Below, in pieces: positions 25,344 through 34,049 of a stretch of DNA of 64,000 bases (position 1 is the first letter of the stretch; each line of letters opens with the position of its first letter). The stretch spans positions 1 through 64,000 of the forward strand of contig NZ_BJYR01000013.1 in the NCBI RefSeq assembly GCF_007991615.1. The letters run 5' to 3'. Source of the DNA: Novosphingobium sediminis. GTDB taxonomy: Bacteria > Pseudomonadota > Alphaproteobacteria > Sphingomonadales > Sphingomonadaceae. A program made the position numbers and the translations under genes. The notes beneath the pieces are model-generated. The model did not search any database. It saw nothing but the letters and a program-made list of their open reading frames with translations, and was not told the origin of the DNA.

Positions 25344-25652
25344 TCGCTTCACGAGGGGGCGCCAGCGAGCGTCCCCCCGAAACTGCAGCATTTTGGCGCT
25401 GATCCGCGCCCTTGCCTCTGGCATTTTTGTGACAGAGCTGCTATATGCGCCCGCAAGCACTGGGCGGAACGATCCTCCCGGTAGCCTACAACACGCTAAG
25501 GCAGGACAAACGGCAAACGGATCGCAGTGCTTGTAGACCGCGTTTAAAGACGGTCGTTTGCCGGACCTCTCCCCCAAAGGGCCCGGAGTGCTGTCCGGGG
25601 GCGTGACCCGCCCCGCTTTGCCATCGTCCCTGCTGCGCCGAAAGGATAAGCA
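25344..25652 (+). promoter_or_regulatory. Structured leader between fdxA and carD (309 bases)
   Basis: No gene is seen here, but several hairpins are. A GC-rich stem with one bulge (GGGGGCGC with GCGTCCCCC, about 25349-25371) may end fdxA. CGGCAAACG (25511-25519) pairs perfectly with CGTTTGCCG (25555-25563) and encloses GACCG/CGGTC (25536-25540 with 25551-25555). CCCGGA/TCCGGG (25582-25587 with 25594-25599) follows. The SD GAAAGGA precedes the carD ATG. It looks like a folded 5' leader, possibly a regulatory element. Confidence 0.5.
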
Positions 25653-26177
25653 ATGGCAACCAAGGCACTTGCCTTCGATGTTGGGGATTACGTCGTCTAT
25701 CCCAAGCACGGCGTCGGCCGTGTGGTGGAACTGCAGAACGAGGAAATCGCAGGCATGAAGCTGCAGCTTTATGTGCTGCGCTTCGAAAAGGAACGCATGA
25801 CCCTGCGCGTTCCCGTGAACAAGGTTGAAGCAATCGGCATGCGCAAGCTGTCTTCGGACAAGACGCTGCGCGAGGCGCTCGATACCCTTAAGGGCAAGCC
25901 CAAGGTCAAGCGCACGATGTGGTCGCGCCGTGCGCAGGAATACGAAGCCAAGATCAACTCGGGCGATCTCGTTTCGATCGCCGAAGTGACGCGCGATCTG
26001 TTCCGCGCCGACGACCAGCCGGAACAGAGCTATTCGGAGCGCCAGATTTTCGAAGCAGCGTCCTCGCGCCTCGCGCGCGAACTCGCCGCCATGGAAAAGA
26101 CGGACGAGCCGGCCGCGCTCAAGAAGATCCTCGCGATCCTCAACGAGCACGCACCGAAGTACTACGAAACGGCCTGA
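25653..26177 (+). CDS. carD: CarD-family transcriptional regulator
   Basis: 174 residues. The N-terminal RNA-polymerase-interacting Tudor-like domain is FDVGDYVVYPKHGVGRVVEL, then an all-helical DNA-binding half (about 75-170; KVKRTMWSRRAQEYEAKINSG, EAASSRLARELAAM). CarD/CdnL proteins bind the RNA polymerase beta subunit and stabilise open complexes, often at rRNA promoters. It follows an unusually long structured leader and is closed by a strong terminator. Confidence 0.95.
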   Translation: MATKALAFDVGDYVVYPKHGVGRVVELQNEEIAGMKLQLYVLRFEKERMTLRVPVNKVEAIGMRKLSSDKTLREALDTLKGKPKVKRTMWSRRAQEYEAKINSGDLVSIAEVTRDLFRADDQPEQSYSERQIFEAASSRLARELAAMEKTDEPAALKKILAILNEHAPKYYETA

Positions 26178-26220
26178 GGCAACTCGGGACCGCCCAGTAG
26201 CGCTTTTGGGGAAGCGCTGG

Positions 26221-26259
26221 AAAAAAGGGGCCGCCGGAACAATCCGGCGGCCCCTTTTT
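26221..26259. terminator. Rho-independent terminator after carD
   Basis: A perfect 12-bp stem (GGGGCCGCCGGA / TCCGGCGGCCCC) with loop ACAA, flanked by six A on the left and five T on the right, so it could act in both directions. It begins 43 bases after the carD stop. Confidence 0.93.
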
Positions 26260-26365
26260 CGTGTCCGGATATGGACGGCGAACAGCCGATGCAGATCGGC
26301 GAATGACTTGGCGTCCCCAGTTCCGGTGCGTTATGATGGTAACACACCAGTTCCAGGAGAGCCCC

Positions 26366-27106
26366 ATGATCAAGGATATTGCCCGCACCCTTGGCGGGAT
26401 CGCCGTCGCTGCCATCGCGCTGTCGCTCACTGCCTGTGATGGCGCAACGCTCGAAGTGGGCGGCATGAAGGGTGTGCCGCTGGCAGATCTTGATCTATCG
26501 CAGAAGGCTCCTGAGGAAATCTCGCTGCTTGGGCCTGACAATGTCCACGTGATCAAAGGCGACAAGCTTGCGATCAGCGTCAGCGGCAAGCAGGACGCCA
26601 AGGACCGCCTCCGCTTCGTGCTCAAGGACGGCAAACTCGCCATCGGCCGCGAAGGCTGGAAGATCGGCGGCAGCGACGATCTCGCGACGGTTGAAGTCAC
26701 CGTACCCGCTGCCCGGCGGTTGGTAATGGCGGGATCCGGCACGATGCGCGCCGATACGCTGAGCGGTGATGCGGTCGGTGTCAGCATTGCTGGATCGGGC
26801 GATATCGAAGTGCCGGCGATTGATACGCAGGACCTCAAGGTCGAAGTGATCGGCTCGGGTGATCTGAAGGCTGGCGGCAAAGCCAAGGCGCTCAAGGTCT
26901 CGATCGCCGGCTCCGGCTCGGCGGACATGGCCGGCCTTACCGCGGATGAAGCCAAGGTCGAGATCGCTGGCTCGGGTGACGCGCGCTTCGCCTCGGACGG
27001 TCAGGTCAAGGCCGATATCATGGGTTCCGGCTCGGTCACCGTGAAGGGCCGCGCGCAGTGCAAGGTCAACTCCATGGGCTCGGGCACGCTGACCTGCACG
27101 CCTTGA
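26366..27106 (+). CDS. DUF2807-type repetitive lipoprotein
   Basis: 246 residues. The lipobox LTAC places lipidation at C24. The mature protein is a regular series of roughly 20-residue strands each containing GSG (for example SIAGSGDIEV, EVIGSGDLKA, EIAGSGDARF, DIMGSGSVTV), characteristic of the DUF2807 auto-adhesin-like beta-solenoid family. Seven GSG turns are visible between about 126 and 243. It is probably anchored to a membrane on the periplasmic or outer side. The SD CAGGAGAG is six bases before the ATG. Partners are unknown. Confidence 0.82.
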   Translation: MIKDIARTLGGIAVAAIALSLTACDGATLEVGGMKGVPLADLDLSQKAPEEISLLGPDNVHVIKGDKLAISVSGKQDAKDRLRFVLKDGKLAIGREGWKIGGSDDLATVEVTVPAARRLVMAGSGTMRADTLSGDAVGVSIAGSGDIEVPAIDTQDLKVEVIGSGDLKAGGKAKALKVSIAGSGSADMAGLTADEAKVEIAGSGDARFASDGQVKADIMGSGSVTVKGRAQCKVNSMGSGTLTCTP

Positions 27107-27169
27107 CGCCATGGCCCCGCCGGAAAGGATAGGGTAAGCGCCGGGTTCCCTGACCGAAAGGCCCCGCGC

Positions 27170-27481
27170 TTGATCCGACCTTTGCCTGTCCTCGTTCCGC
27201 TCGCGGCCCTCACTCTTTCGGGCTGCATCGCCAGCACCGCCGCCAGCATCGTCACCGCGCCGGTGAAGGTGGGAGCAAAGGCGGTGGACATGGCGACCAC
27301 CAGCCAATCCGAGGCGGACGAGAATCGCGGCCGTGCCATGCGCAAGCGCGACGAGAAGATCAGGAAGCTTGAGAAGCAATACAGCCGCCGCCTTGCGGCC
27401 TGCAATCGAGGCGAAACAGCGGCCTGTGCCGACGCCAACCGGATCAGCGGCGAAATCGAGGCCTTGCGGGCGGAACGCTAG
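27170..27481 (+). CDS. Small lipoprotein with charged helical tail
   Basis: 103 residues from a TTG start preceded by GAAAGG. A signal peptide with lipobox LSGC (C19) is followed by a short glycine/valine section and a highly charged helix (RKRDEKIRKLEKQYSRRL), with two later cysteines. It is unrecognised. Its 3' end overlaps the convergent tsaC gene by four bases. Confidence 0.6.
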   Translation: MIRPLPVLVPLAALTLSGCIASTAASIVTAPVKVGAKAVDMATTSQSEADENRGRAMRKRDEKIRKLEKQYSRRLAACNRGETAACADANRISGEIEALRAER

Positions 27482-28431
27482 ACCGCCGCGCGGCGCAATC
27501 TGTCGTTGATCGCGACGCCGATGTCCTCGTCCGGAATAGGTGCCACCGCGATGCGCGGCTGCACTGCCTCGGCCGCGAGGTGGAGGCAGGCGTAGAGGCG
27601 CGCAGCCGCCTCGGCGAGGTCGGCCGATTCCGAAAGGGATACCGCTCCGGTGACGTCGCCAAAACCGATCAGAAACTCGTCCGGTTCTGCCGCTACAACG
27701 CCAAGACGGACCGGCTTGCCCGGCGCATAGTGGCTGGCCAGCTGCCCCGGCGCTTCGATTCGGGTTTCGCCTGATACCAAAGCCGCAGCAGCGCCCCCCA
27801 GCACCGCCGCCAACGCCCCCTCGGTGATAGGCCCGGGCCGCAGCACTTGCCAGCCGCCACCGGACCGGAGCGCAACGATCGTCGATTCGAGGCCCTGCTG
27901 GGTCACCCCGCCATCGAGGATCAAATCTGCCCGCGCCCCAAGCGAGGCCGCGACATGCGCTGCACTCGTAGGGCTCACCCCGCCGCTGCGATTCGCCGAT
28001 GGCGCCGCCAATGGCAGCCCCGCCGCCGCCAGCACCGCGCGCATGACCGGATGCGCAGGTACGCGCAGCGCCACCGTCGGCAGGCCCGCCGTCACCGCCG
28101 CCGCCAGTGGTGCATCGGCGCGGCGCGGCAGCACCATGGTCAGCGGCCCCGGCCAGAACGCCGCCGCCAACGCTCTGGCGCGCGCATCGAACTCGGCCAG
28201 CACTTCGCCCGCCGCCATATCCGGCACATGGACGATCAGCGGGTTGAAATCGGGCCGTCCCTTGGCGCGATAGATCGCCGCCACAGCCGCATCGCTGTCC
28301 GCACGCGCCGCGAGGCCGTATACCGTCTCGGTCGGCACTGCGACGGTTCCGCCCGCCTCCAGCACGTGCGCAGCCTCGGCAATGCCCGCAGCATCAGCGA
28401 GCAGCACGTTTGGAGGCGATTGCGTGACCAT
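27478..28431 (-). CDS. tsaC: L-threonylcarbamoyladenylate synthase
   Basis: 317 residues, the long Sua5-type form. It makes threonylcarbamoyl-AMP for the t6A modification at position 37 of ANN-decoding tRNAs. The YrdC domain (about 10-200) has GGTVAVPTETVYGLAARAD, KGRPDFNPLIVHV and PSANRSGGVSPTSAAHV. The C-terminal Sua5 domain (about 235-317) includes APGQLASHYAPGKPV. It is divergent from an acyl-CoA dehydrogenase with a 47-base gap. Confidence 0.95.
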   Translation of the reverse strand: MVTQSPPNVLLADAAGIAEAAHVLEAGGTVAVPTETVYGLAARADSDAAVAAIYRAKGRPDFNPLIVHVPDMAAGEVLAEFDARARALAAAFWPGPLTMVLPRRADAPLAAAVTAGLPTVALRVPAHPVMRAVLAAAGLPLAAPSANRSGGVSPTSAAHVAASLGARADLILDGGVTQQGLESTIVALRSGGGWQVLRPGPITEGALAAVLGGAAAALVSGETRIEAPGQLASHYAPGKPVRLGVVAAEPDEFLIGFGDVTGAVSLSESADLAEAAARLYACLHLAAEAVQPRIAVAPIPDEDIGVAINDRLRRAAV

Positions 28432-28478
28432 GGCTTGCCGCTATAGGCCTCGGGAGAGGCTGCCAAGGAAAACAGCAC

Positions 28479-30200
28479 ATGAGCTTTACCGCCCCCACCG
28501 AAGACCAGGTCCTTGCCATGCGCATTTGCGCCGGAATCGACGAACTGGCCGAGCACGAACGCTACAGCGCGGCCACGCCTGATCTGGTGGAAGCCATCGC
28601 CGAAGGCATTGGCGCCTTTGCCGCTGGCGAGTGGGCGCCGCTCAACCGAATCGGCGATACCGAGGGCGCGCACTGCAAGGATGGCGTAGTCTCATCCCCT
28701 GCCGGCTATGCCGAAGCCTACAAGGCCTTCGTCGAACAGGGCTGGGGTTCGATTGCCGGCCCCGCCGAATTCGGCGGCCAGGGCCTGCCCTTCACGCTCG
28801 CCACCTGCGTGCTCGAAACGCTGGGCGCGGCCAATATGGGCTTCACGCTGCTGCCGATGCTCACCGTGGGTGCGATCGAGGCGCTCGATCATCATGGCAG
28901 CGATGCGCAGAAGGCAATGTACTTGCCCAACCTGATCTCGGGCGCGTGGTCGGGCACGATGAACCTGACCGAGCCGCAGGCCGGCTCCGACGTGGGCGCG
29001 CTGCGCAGCACGGCCGTGCCGATCAATGATGGGCCGCACGCTGGCAAGTACCGCATCGCTGGCACCAAGATCTACATCACGTGGGGCGAGCATGAGCTGG
29101 CCGAGAACGTGATCCACCTCGTGCTGGCCCGCACCCCCGGCGCCCCCGCCGGTTCGCGCGGCATCTCGCTGTTCATCGTGCCCAAGTACCACGTGAATGC
29201 GGATGGATCGCTGGGCGAGCGCAACGATCTGCGTGCGGTTTCGATCGAGCACAAGCTGGGCATCAACGTCTCGCCGACTTGCGTCATGTCCTACGGCGAC
29301 AACGGCGAGTGCATCGGCGAGCTGGTCGGCCACGAGAATGAAGGCCTCAAGGCCATGTTCACGATGATGAACTCCGCGCGCATCAACGTCGGCAGCCAGG
29401 GCGTGCAGATCGCCGAGCGAGCGCTGCAGCAGGCCCGCATGTATGCGCGGGACCGCGTGCAGTCTGCCCGCGCCGGTTCGCCCGACAAGAACCCCGTCGC
29501 GATCATCGAACATCCCGACGTGCGCCGCATGATCCTGCGGATGCGCGCGCTGACCGAAGGCTCGCGCGCGCTGCTTTACTATACCGCGGGTCAGGTCGAT
29601 CGCGGCCTGCTGGGCGACAAGGCCGCGCAGCAGCGAGCCGAGCTGCTCGTGCCGCTGCTCAAGGCCTGGGGCACCGATGTCGGCTGCGAAGTCGCCAGCC
29701 TGGGCATCCAGATCCATGGCGGCATGGGCTTTGTCGAGGAAACAGGCGCAGCGCAGCACTACCGCGATTCGCGCATTGCACCGATTTATGAGGGGACGAA
29801 CGGCATTCAGGCTGCCGACCTCGTCACTCGCAAGCTCGGCATGGAACAGGGCGGTGTGCTGCAGGCTCTGATGGCCGATATTTCCGCAGAGATGCAGGAC
29901 GTTCCCGAAGTCGCCTCGCTCGCCAAGGATGCTGCGGCCATCGGTTCGTGGATGGCGAGCGGCGACGCCAGCCTTGACGACAAGCTTGCGGGTAGCGTGC
30001 CCTTCCTCACCATGTGCGCCGTTGCAGTGGCAGGCTGGCAGCTCGCCCGTCAGGCGCGTGCGACCGGCAGCGTGGAGAAGACAGCGGTGACCAAGGTGTT
30101 CAATCGCACCATCGTCCCCGAAGCCCGCGGGCTTGGTGCGGCGGCCATGGCCGGTGCAGCGCTCTACTACGAACTGGAAAGCGAGGCGCTGACCGGATGA
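28479..30200 (+). CDS. Acyl-CoA dehydrogenase (large, DmdC-like class)
   Basis: 573 residues. A FAD-dependent acyl-CoA dehydrogenase of the longer class, with an extra C-terminal helical domain. Motifs are GWGSIAGPAEFGGQGLP, MNLTEPQAGSDVGALRSTA in the flavin-binding strand region, RINVGSQGVQIAERALQQA, IHGGMGFVEETGAAQHYRDS and the Glu-containing APIYEGTNGIQAADL. It oxidises an acyl-CoA to the trans-2-enoyl-CoA. This class includes 3-methylmercaptopropionyl-CoA dehydrogenase, but substrate is not readable from sequence. Its stop overlaps the next gene (ATGA). Confidence 0.92.
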   Translation: MSFTAPTEDQVLAMRICAGIDELAEHERYSAATPDLVEAIAEGIGAFAAGEWAPLNRIGDTEGAHCKDGVVSSPAGYAEAYKAFVEQGWGSIAGPAEFGGQGLPFTLATCVLETLGAANMGFTLLPMLTVGAIEALDHHGSDAQKAMYLPNLISGAWSGTMNLTEPQAGSDVGALRSTAVPINDGPHAGKYRIAGTKIYITWGEHELAENVIHLVLARTPGAPAGSRGISLFIVPKYHVNADGSLGERNDLRAVSIEHKLGINVSPTCVMSYGDNGECIGELVGHENEGLKAMFTMMNSARINVGSQGVQIAERALQQARMYARDRVQSARAGSPDKNPVAIIEHPDVRRMILRMRALTEGSRALLYYTAGQVDRGLLGDKAAQQRAELLVPLLKAWGTDVGCEVASLGIQIHGGMGFVEETGAAQHYRDSRIAPIYEGTNGIQAADLVTRKLGMEQGGVLQALMADISAEMQDVPEVASLAKDAAAIGSWMASGDASLDDKLAGSVPFLTMCAVAVAGWQLARQARATGSVEKTAVTKVFNRTIVPEARGLGAAAMAGAALYYELESEALTG

Positions 30201-31009
30201 GCGATCCGCTCGAACGGATTGCAGCGGCGCTCGAGCGGCTCGCCCCGGCGCGGCCAGTGCCAACGGACTGGCTGGCACACCCGGCCTATGTCTGGACCGG
30301 CACCGGTGCGCGCGCAGTCGATCCGCTCGAAGCCCCCGCGCTGGCGCTGATCAAGGGCGTCGACGCGCAGAAGGCCGCTGTCGCTGAAAACGTGCTGCGG
30401 CTCGCGTCCGGCGCGGCAGCGCACGATATGCTGCTGTGGGGCTCACGCGGGATGGGCAAGTCGGCGATGATCCGCGCCGCCGTCCGCGCTGCGCAGGAGG
30501 CCTATCCGGGCGGGATTGCGCTGATTCAGGCGTCGCCCGACGAAAGCCTCACCCTGCTGCTCGGCGAACTGCGGAAGACGGACCGACGGTTCCTGATCCT
30601 GCTCGACGATCTAGGCTTCGATGCAGGCGACGCGGGTTCTGCCCGCCGGCTACGCTCGTGGCTTGAAGGCGGTGTGGAAGCGCGGCCAACCAACGTGCGC
30701 CTTGCGGTCACATCAAACCGCCGTGCCATCGTCGAGCGCCACATGGCCGAGCAGGACGATCCGATCAATCCGCGCGACGTGGTCGACGACCGGCTCGCGC
30801 TGGCAGATCGCTTCGGCCTTTCGCTCGGGTTCCATGCCTGCTCGCAGGACGACTACCTGGCCATCATCCATGGCTACGCAGCGCATTACGGCCTCAGCTT
30901 CGCTGAAGACGATGCGCTGACGTGGTCCAGGCAGCGCGGCGGCCGCTCTGGCCGTGTCGCGTGGCAATACGTCAACGAACTCGCAGGGCGGGCCGGTCGC
31001 AACCTTTAG
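30197..31009 (+). CDS. DUF815-family AAA-like ATPase
   Basis: 270 residues. Walker A is WGSRGMGKSA (about 81-90) and Walker B is FLILLDDLGFD (about 132-142). TSNRRAIVERHM follows as a sensor-like strand, and RFGLSLGFHACSQDDYL is the family's C-terminal signature. DUF815 proteins are short ATPases of uncertain role, distantly DnaA/AAA-like. It is translationally coupled to the acyl-CoA dehydrogenase and overlaps the convergent gene by four bases at its 3' end. Confidence 0.85.
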   Translation: MSDPLERIAAALERLAPARPVPTDWLAHPAYVWTGTGARAVDPLEAPALALIKGVDAQKAAVAENVLRLASGAAAHDMLLWGSRGMGKSAMIRAAVRAAQEAYPGGIALIQASPDESLTLLLGELRKTDRRFLILLDDLGFDAGDAGSARRLRSWLEGGVEARPTNVRLAVTSNRRAIVERHMAEQDDPINPRDVVDDRLALADRFGLSLGFHACSQDDYLAIIHGYAAHYGLSFAEDDALTWSRQRGGRSGRVAWQYVNELAGRAGRNL

Positions 31010-32469
31010 TTCTGAGACTTGGTCAGGTCCGAATCCGTCGCCGGCTTGACGATGAACTTGGTGCCCGGCTTGGGTGCCGGCGGCATTGGCGTTGCCGGGA
31101 TGGGCGTGATCTCTGCGGCCGGCTTTGCACCCGGCGCCACCACGCGCCAGATAACCCCGCCGGTATCATCACTCACCAGCAGCGCGCCATCCTTGGCGAA
31201 GGCGACCCACGTGGGACGCCCATGCGCGGTGTCATCCTTGTTCAGGAACCCCGTCAGGACTGGCACAGGGGCCTTCGGCAGCGCATTGCCATTGCTGTCG
31301 AAGGAAATGAATACAACGTCGTAGCCAGACAGCGGCTTGCGGTTCCACGATCCGTGCCGCGCCACGAAGGCACCGCTGGCAAAGCGTTCGCCCATCAGGT
31401 TGCCGCCGCGCGCGAAGGCAAGGCCAAGGGCCGCAACATGCGAGCCGAGGCCATATTCCGGCTTGCGTACATAGGAGAACATGTCGCGCGGCATGGGATC
31501 ATTGACCCGCCAGTCGATATTCTTTTTCCAGTAGACCCACGGCCAGCCATACTGGGCGCCAAGCGGCACGTTGGTGAGATAATCGGGCACGAGATCCGAA
31601 CCAAGCATGTCGCGTTCGTTGACCGTGGTCCACAGCTCACCGCTGCGCGGGTTCCAGTCGAGCCCGTTGGGATTGCGCAGGCCTTCGGCGTACCGGCGCG
31701 AGCTCTTGCGATCGAAATCGTACTCGTAGATCGCCGCGCGGCCCTTCTCTTCGTCCAGTCCGCGCTCGCCGATGTTCGACGCCGAACCGACCGTGACATA
31801 AAGAAGCTTCCCATCCGGGCTGACCGTCAGGTTGCGTGCCCAGTGGTTGCCGCCGCCCGGCAGGTCCATCAGCTTTTCCGGCTTTCCAGCGAGCGTGGTC
31901 TGACCCGGCGTGAATGGCCACGACACCACCGCATTGTGGTTGCCGACATAGAGCCGCCCTTCGCGAAGGACCATGCCGAAGGGCGAATCGAGCCCCGGGT
32001 TGCTCATCTCGAAGCGCTGATCGGCAACACCGTCACCATTGCTGTCGCGCAGGACGACGATCTTGTTCGGCGAAGCCTCACCCGCGCCGGCGGACGACAT
32101 CAAGTAGGACATGACGAGACCGGTCAGCCCGCCCGGGCCGCGCTGTGCAGGTCCGTTGGTCTCGGCGGCCAGAACATCACCGTTGGGCAGCACAGTCAGG
32201 GTGCGTGGATGATCGAGCTTGTCGGCAAAGCGCGTCACGACAAGTCCCTCAGCCGCCACCGGCTTCTCCCCGGAGGCCCAGCCCACCGGCTTGGCAATGC
32301 CGATCGTGGGGAACCACTGCGGGGCCGCTTCGGCGAGTTCCGGCTTGGGCCCGGTCGTCTTTTCGAGCGAGAGCTGCGCGGAATCGCCACGGAGCAGCCA
32401 GGCGGCAGCCAGGCCAAGGACGACAACAACGACGATGAGCCCGGTCAGGGCCTTGCGGAGTGTGAACAT
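31006..32469 (-). CDS. Membrane-anchored sorbosone/glucose dehydrogenase-like protein
   Basis: 487 residues. An N-terminal membrane anchor (about 9-26, LIVVVVVLGLAAAWLL) precedes a six-bladed beta-propeller of the PQQ-dependent glucose/sorbosone dehydrogenase type (TRFADKLDHPRTLTVLPNGDVL, NPGLDSPFGMVLREGRLYVGN, GGNHWARNLTVSPDGKLLYVTVG, GLRNPNGLDWNPRSGELWTT, GWPWVYW). It would oxidise a sugar or aldose in the periplasm. No cytochrome c motif is seen. The tail is Pro/Lys-rich. A longer reading upstream is antisense to fRMsr and is not used. Confidence 0.85.
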   Translation of the reverse strand: MFTLRKALTGLIVVVVVLGLAAAWLLRGDSAQLSLEKTTGPKPELAEAAPQWFPTIGIAKPVGWASGEKPVAAEGLVVTRFADKLDHPRTLTVLPNGDVLAAETNGPAQRGPGGLTGLVMSYLMSSAGAGEASPNKIVVLRDSNGDGVADQRFEMSNPGLDSPFGMVLREGRLYVGNHNAVVSWPFTPGQTTLAGKPEKLMDLPGGGNHWARNLTVSPDGKLLYVTVGSASNIGERGLDEEKGRAAIYEYDFDRKSSRRYAEGLRNPNGLDWNPRSGELWTTVNERDMLGSDLVPDYLTNVPLGAQYGWPWVYWKKNIDWRVNDPMPRDMFSYVRKPEYGLGSHVAALGLAFARGGNLMGERFASGAFVARHGSWNRKPLSGYDVVFISFDSNGNALPKAPVPVLTGFLNKDDTAHGRPTWVAFAKDGALLVSDDTGGVIWRVVAPGAKPAAEITPIPATPMPPAPKPGTKFIVKPATDSDLTKSQN

Positions 32470-32547
32470 GGCAGCATGTCTAGAAGTAGCCCCGCCATCC
32501 CGCAATGGTCCTCGCGGTGAACCGCCCGGCCTGCTAAGGCACCGCAC

Positions 32548-33030
32548 ATGTACGATTTTGCTCCCGTTGCCGGCCAGCCCAAGCCTGACCTCTATGCCGA
32601 TCTGCTCGATGCGGTGCGCGCGATCACGCACGGCGAACCCGATGCGGTTGCCAACATGGCCAATTGCGCCGCGCTGCTTGCCGAGTTCCTGCCCGATCTC
32701 AACTGGGCGGGTTTCTACCGCATGGTGGACGGCGAACTCGTGCTCGGGCCGTTTGCCGGCAAGCCCGCCTGCATCCGGATTGCGCTGGGTCAGGGCGTAT
32801 GCGGCGCCGCAGCTGCCACTGGTGAGACCCAGTTGGTACCCGATGTCCACGCCTTCCCCGGCCATATCGCTTGCGATGCTGCAAGCCGATCCGAATTGGT
32901 CGTCCCGGTGAAGCGCGATGGCGCCGTGATCGCGGTGATCGATCTCGACAGCCCGCTGCTCTCCCGCTTCGATGCCGAGGATGCCGCCGGGATCGAAGCG
33001 CTTGCCCGCCTGCTCGCGGACCGTATCTAG
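32548..33030 (+). CDS. msrC: Free methionine-(R)-sulfoxide reductase (GAF domain)
   Basis: 160 residues forming a single GAF domain. The three cysteines fall at C75, C85 and C109 (PACIRIALGQGVC and GHIACDAAS), with the same spacing as E. coli fRMsr (C84, C94, C118), so it should be active. It reduces free methionine-R-sulfoxide using thioredoxin. Other conserved parts are LNWAGFYR, ETQLVPDVHAFPGHIACD and SELVVPV. It complements MsrA elsewhere in the window. Confidence 0.93.
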   Translation: MYDFAPVAGQPKPDLYADLLDAVRAITHGEPDAVANMANCAALLAEFLPDLNWAGFYRMVDGELVLGPFAGKPACIRIALGQGVCGAAAATGETQLVPDVHAFPGHIACDAASRSELVVPVKRDGAVIAVIDLDSPLLSRFDAEDAAGIEALARLLADRI

Positions 33031-33179
33031 CACCGCCCCCTGCCCCGTTTCGGCACAGTGATGCCGCACCCCGTGGCCCAGCGCGGTCAGGGATGCTAAA
33101 CAGCGTATTAACCCCGAATTCCAGGCTGCGGGCACCGTGTGCGCATCAGGAGTTCGGCCTACGCTGACAGGGGAACAAG

Positions 33180-34043
33180 ATGGCCAGACTTTTACGTGCC
33201 CTCGTGGTGGTCGCGGCGGCCTCCAGCCTCGCCACGCCGGCGCTTGCGCGCCAGCAGCAGACCCAAGTCGCACAGAGCAGCTGGCAAACGACCTATCCCG
33301 CAGGCTACCCCGGCGCCTATCCCGTCTATGGCGCGCCAGTCTATGCGCCGCCGGTCTACAGTGTGCCTGTTTACCCGGCTCAGGCTGCCCCAGCGCAGGT
33401 TTATGCTCCACCGCAGGGTTATGTCCCACCGCAGGGTTATGTTTATGCGCCCCCGCAGGGCTATGTGCCGGCGCCGCAGGGCTACGTTGCCCCGCAAGCA
33501 GCCCCGGACGCCGACCCGCGCTACCGTGAGATGGTCGATAAGTGCCAGGGCGTCACCACCCGCCATAGCGGAACGACCGGCGCTGTGATTGGCGGGCTCG
33601 TCGGCGGTGTCGCCGGCAATCGCATTGCCTCGGGCGAACGCGTGATCGGCACGGTTGCAGGCGCCGCCGTTGGCGCTGTGGCGGGCGGCGCGATCGGCAA
33701 GTCGATCGACAAGAAGCGTGAGCGGGAATGCGAAGACTTCTTCAGCAGCTACACCCCGCCAGCGCCTGCTCCGGCCCCAGGGTACTACGGCTATACGGCG
33801 CCTGCTGGCGGTTACGCCTATGGCTATCCGTCCTACGGCTATGTTCCGCCGGTGAGCGGTGCGCCGATGGGCTACGTGATGGTGCCATCGAATGCTCCGC
33901 AGGCAGCTACCGCGCAGGGCCCCTGCACCGAAACGCGCACGGTGTCCTATGAATATGTGCCCGTAAAGAAGCGCTACATCGGTGCGCCCCCGCGCCGCCC
34001 GGCCATGCGTGACAAGCGCGTGAAGGTGCCGATGGGCAGCTGA
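33180..34043 (+). CDS. Glycine-zipper exported protein with Tyr/Pro repeats
   Basis: 287 residues. A signal peptide (1-23) precedes a low-complexity region (about 38-110) built on PPQGYV and VYAPP repeats. A glycine zipper domain follows (GAVIGGLVGGVAGNRIASGE and GTVAGAAVGAVAGGAIGKSI, about 137-175) that can insert into or span the outer membrane. A second Tyr/Gly/Pro-rich segment and a basic end (KKRYIGAPPRRPAMRDKRV) complete it. It probably has an envelope role. Similar proteins are common in sphingomonads under the name glycine zipper 2TM. Confidence 0.85.
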   Translation: MARLLRALVVVAAASSLATPALARQQQTQVAQSSWQTTYPAGYPGAYPVYGAPVYAPPVYSVPVYPAQAAPAQVYAPPQGYVPPQGYVYAPPQGYVPAPQGYVAPQAAPDADPRYREMVDKCQGVTTRHSGTTGAVIGGLVGGVAGNRIASGERVIGTVAGAAVGAVAGGAIGKSIDKKRERECEDFFSSYTPPAPAPAPGYYGYTAPAGGYAYGYPSYGYVPPVSGAPMGYVMVPSNAPQAATAQGPCTETRTVSYEYVPVKKRYIGAPPRRPAMRDKRVKVPMGS

Positions 34044-34049
34044 GCGGAG

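Noticed and set aside
28692..30278. A 528-residue reading antisense to the acyl-CoA dehydrogenase.
   Set aside because: No motif, and the opposite strand is an unmistakable dehydrogenase.
31006..33429. Longer N-terminal reading of the sorbosone-dehydrogenase-like gene.
   Set aside because: The extra part is antisense to the fRMsr gene and its upstream region. The natural start has a membrane anchor directly after it.
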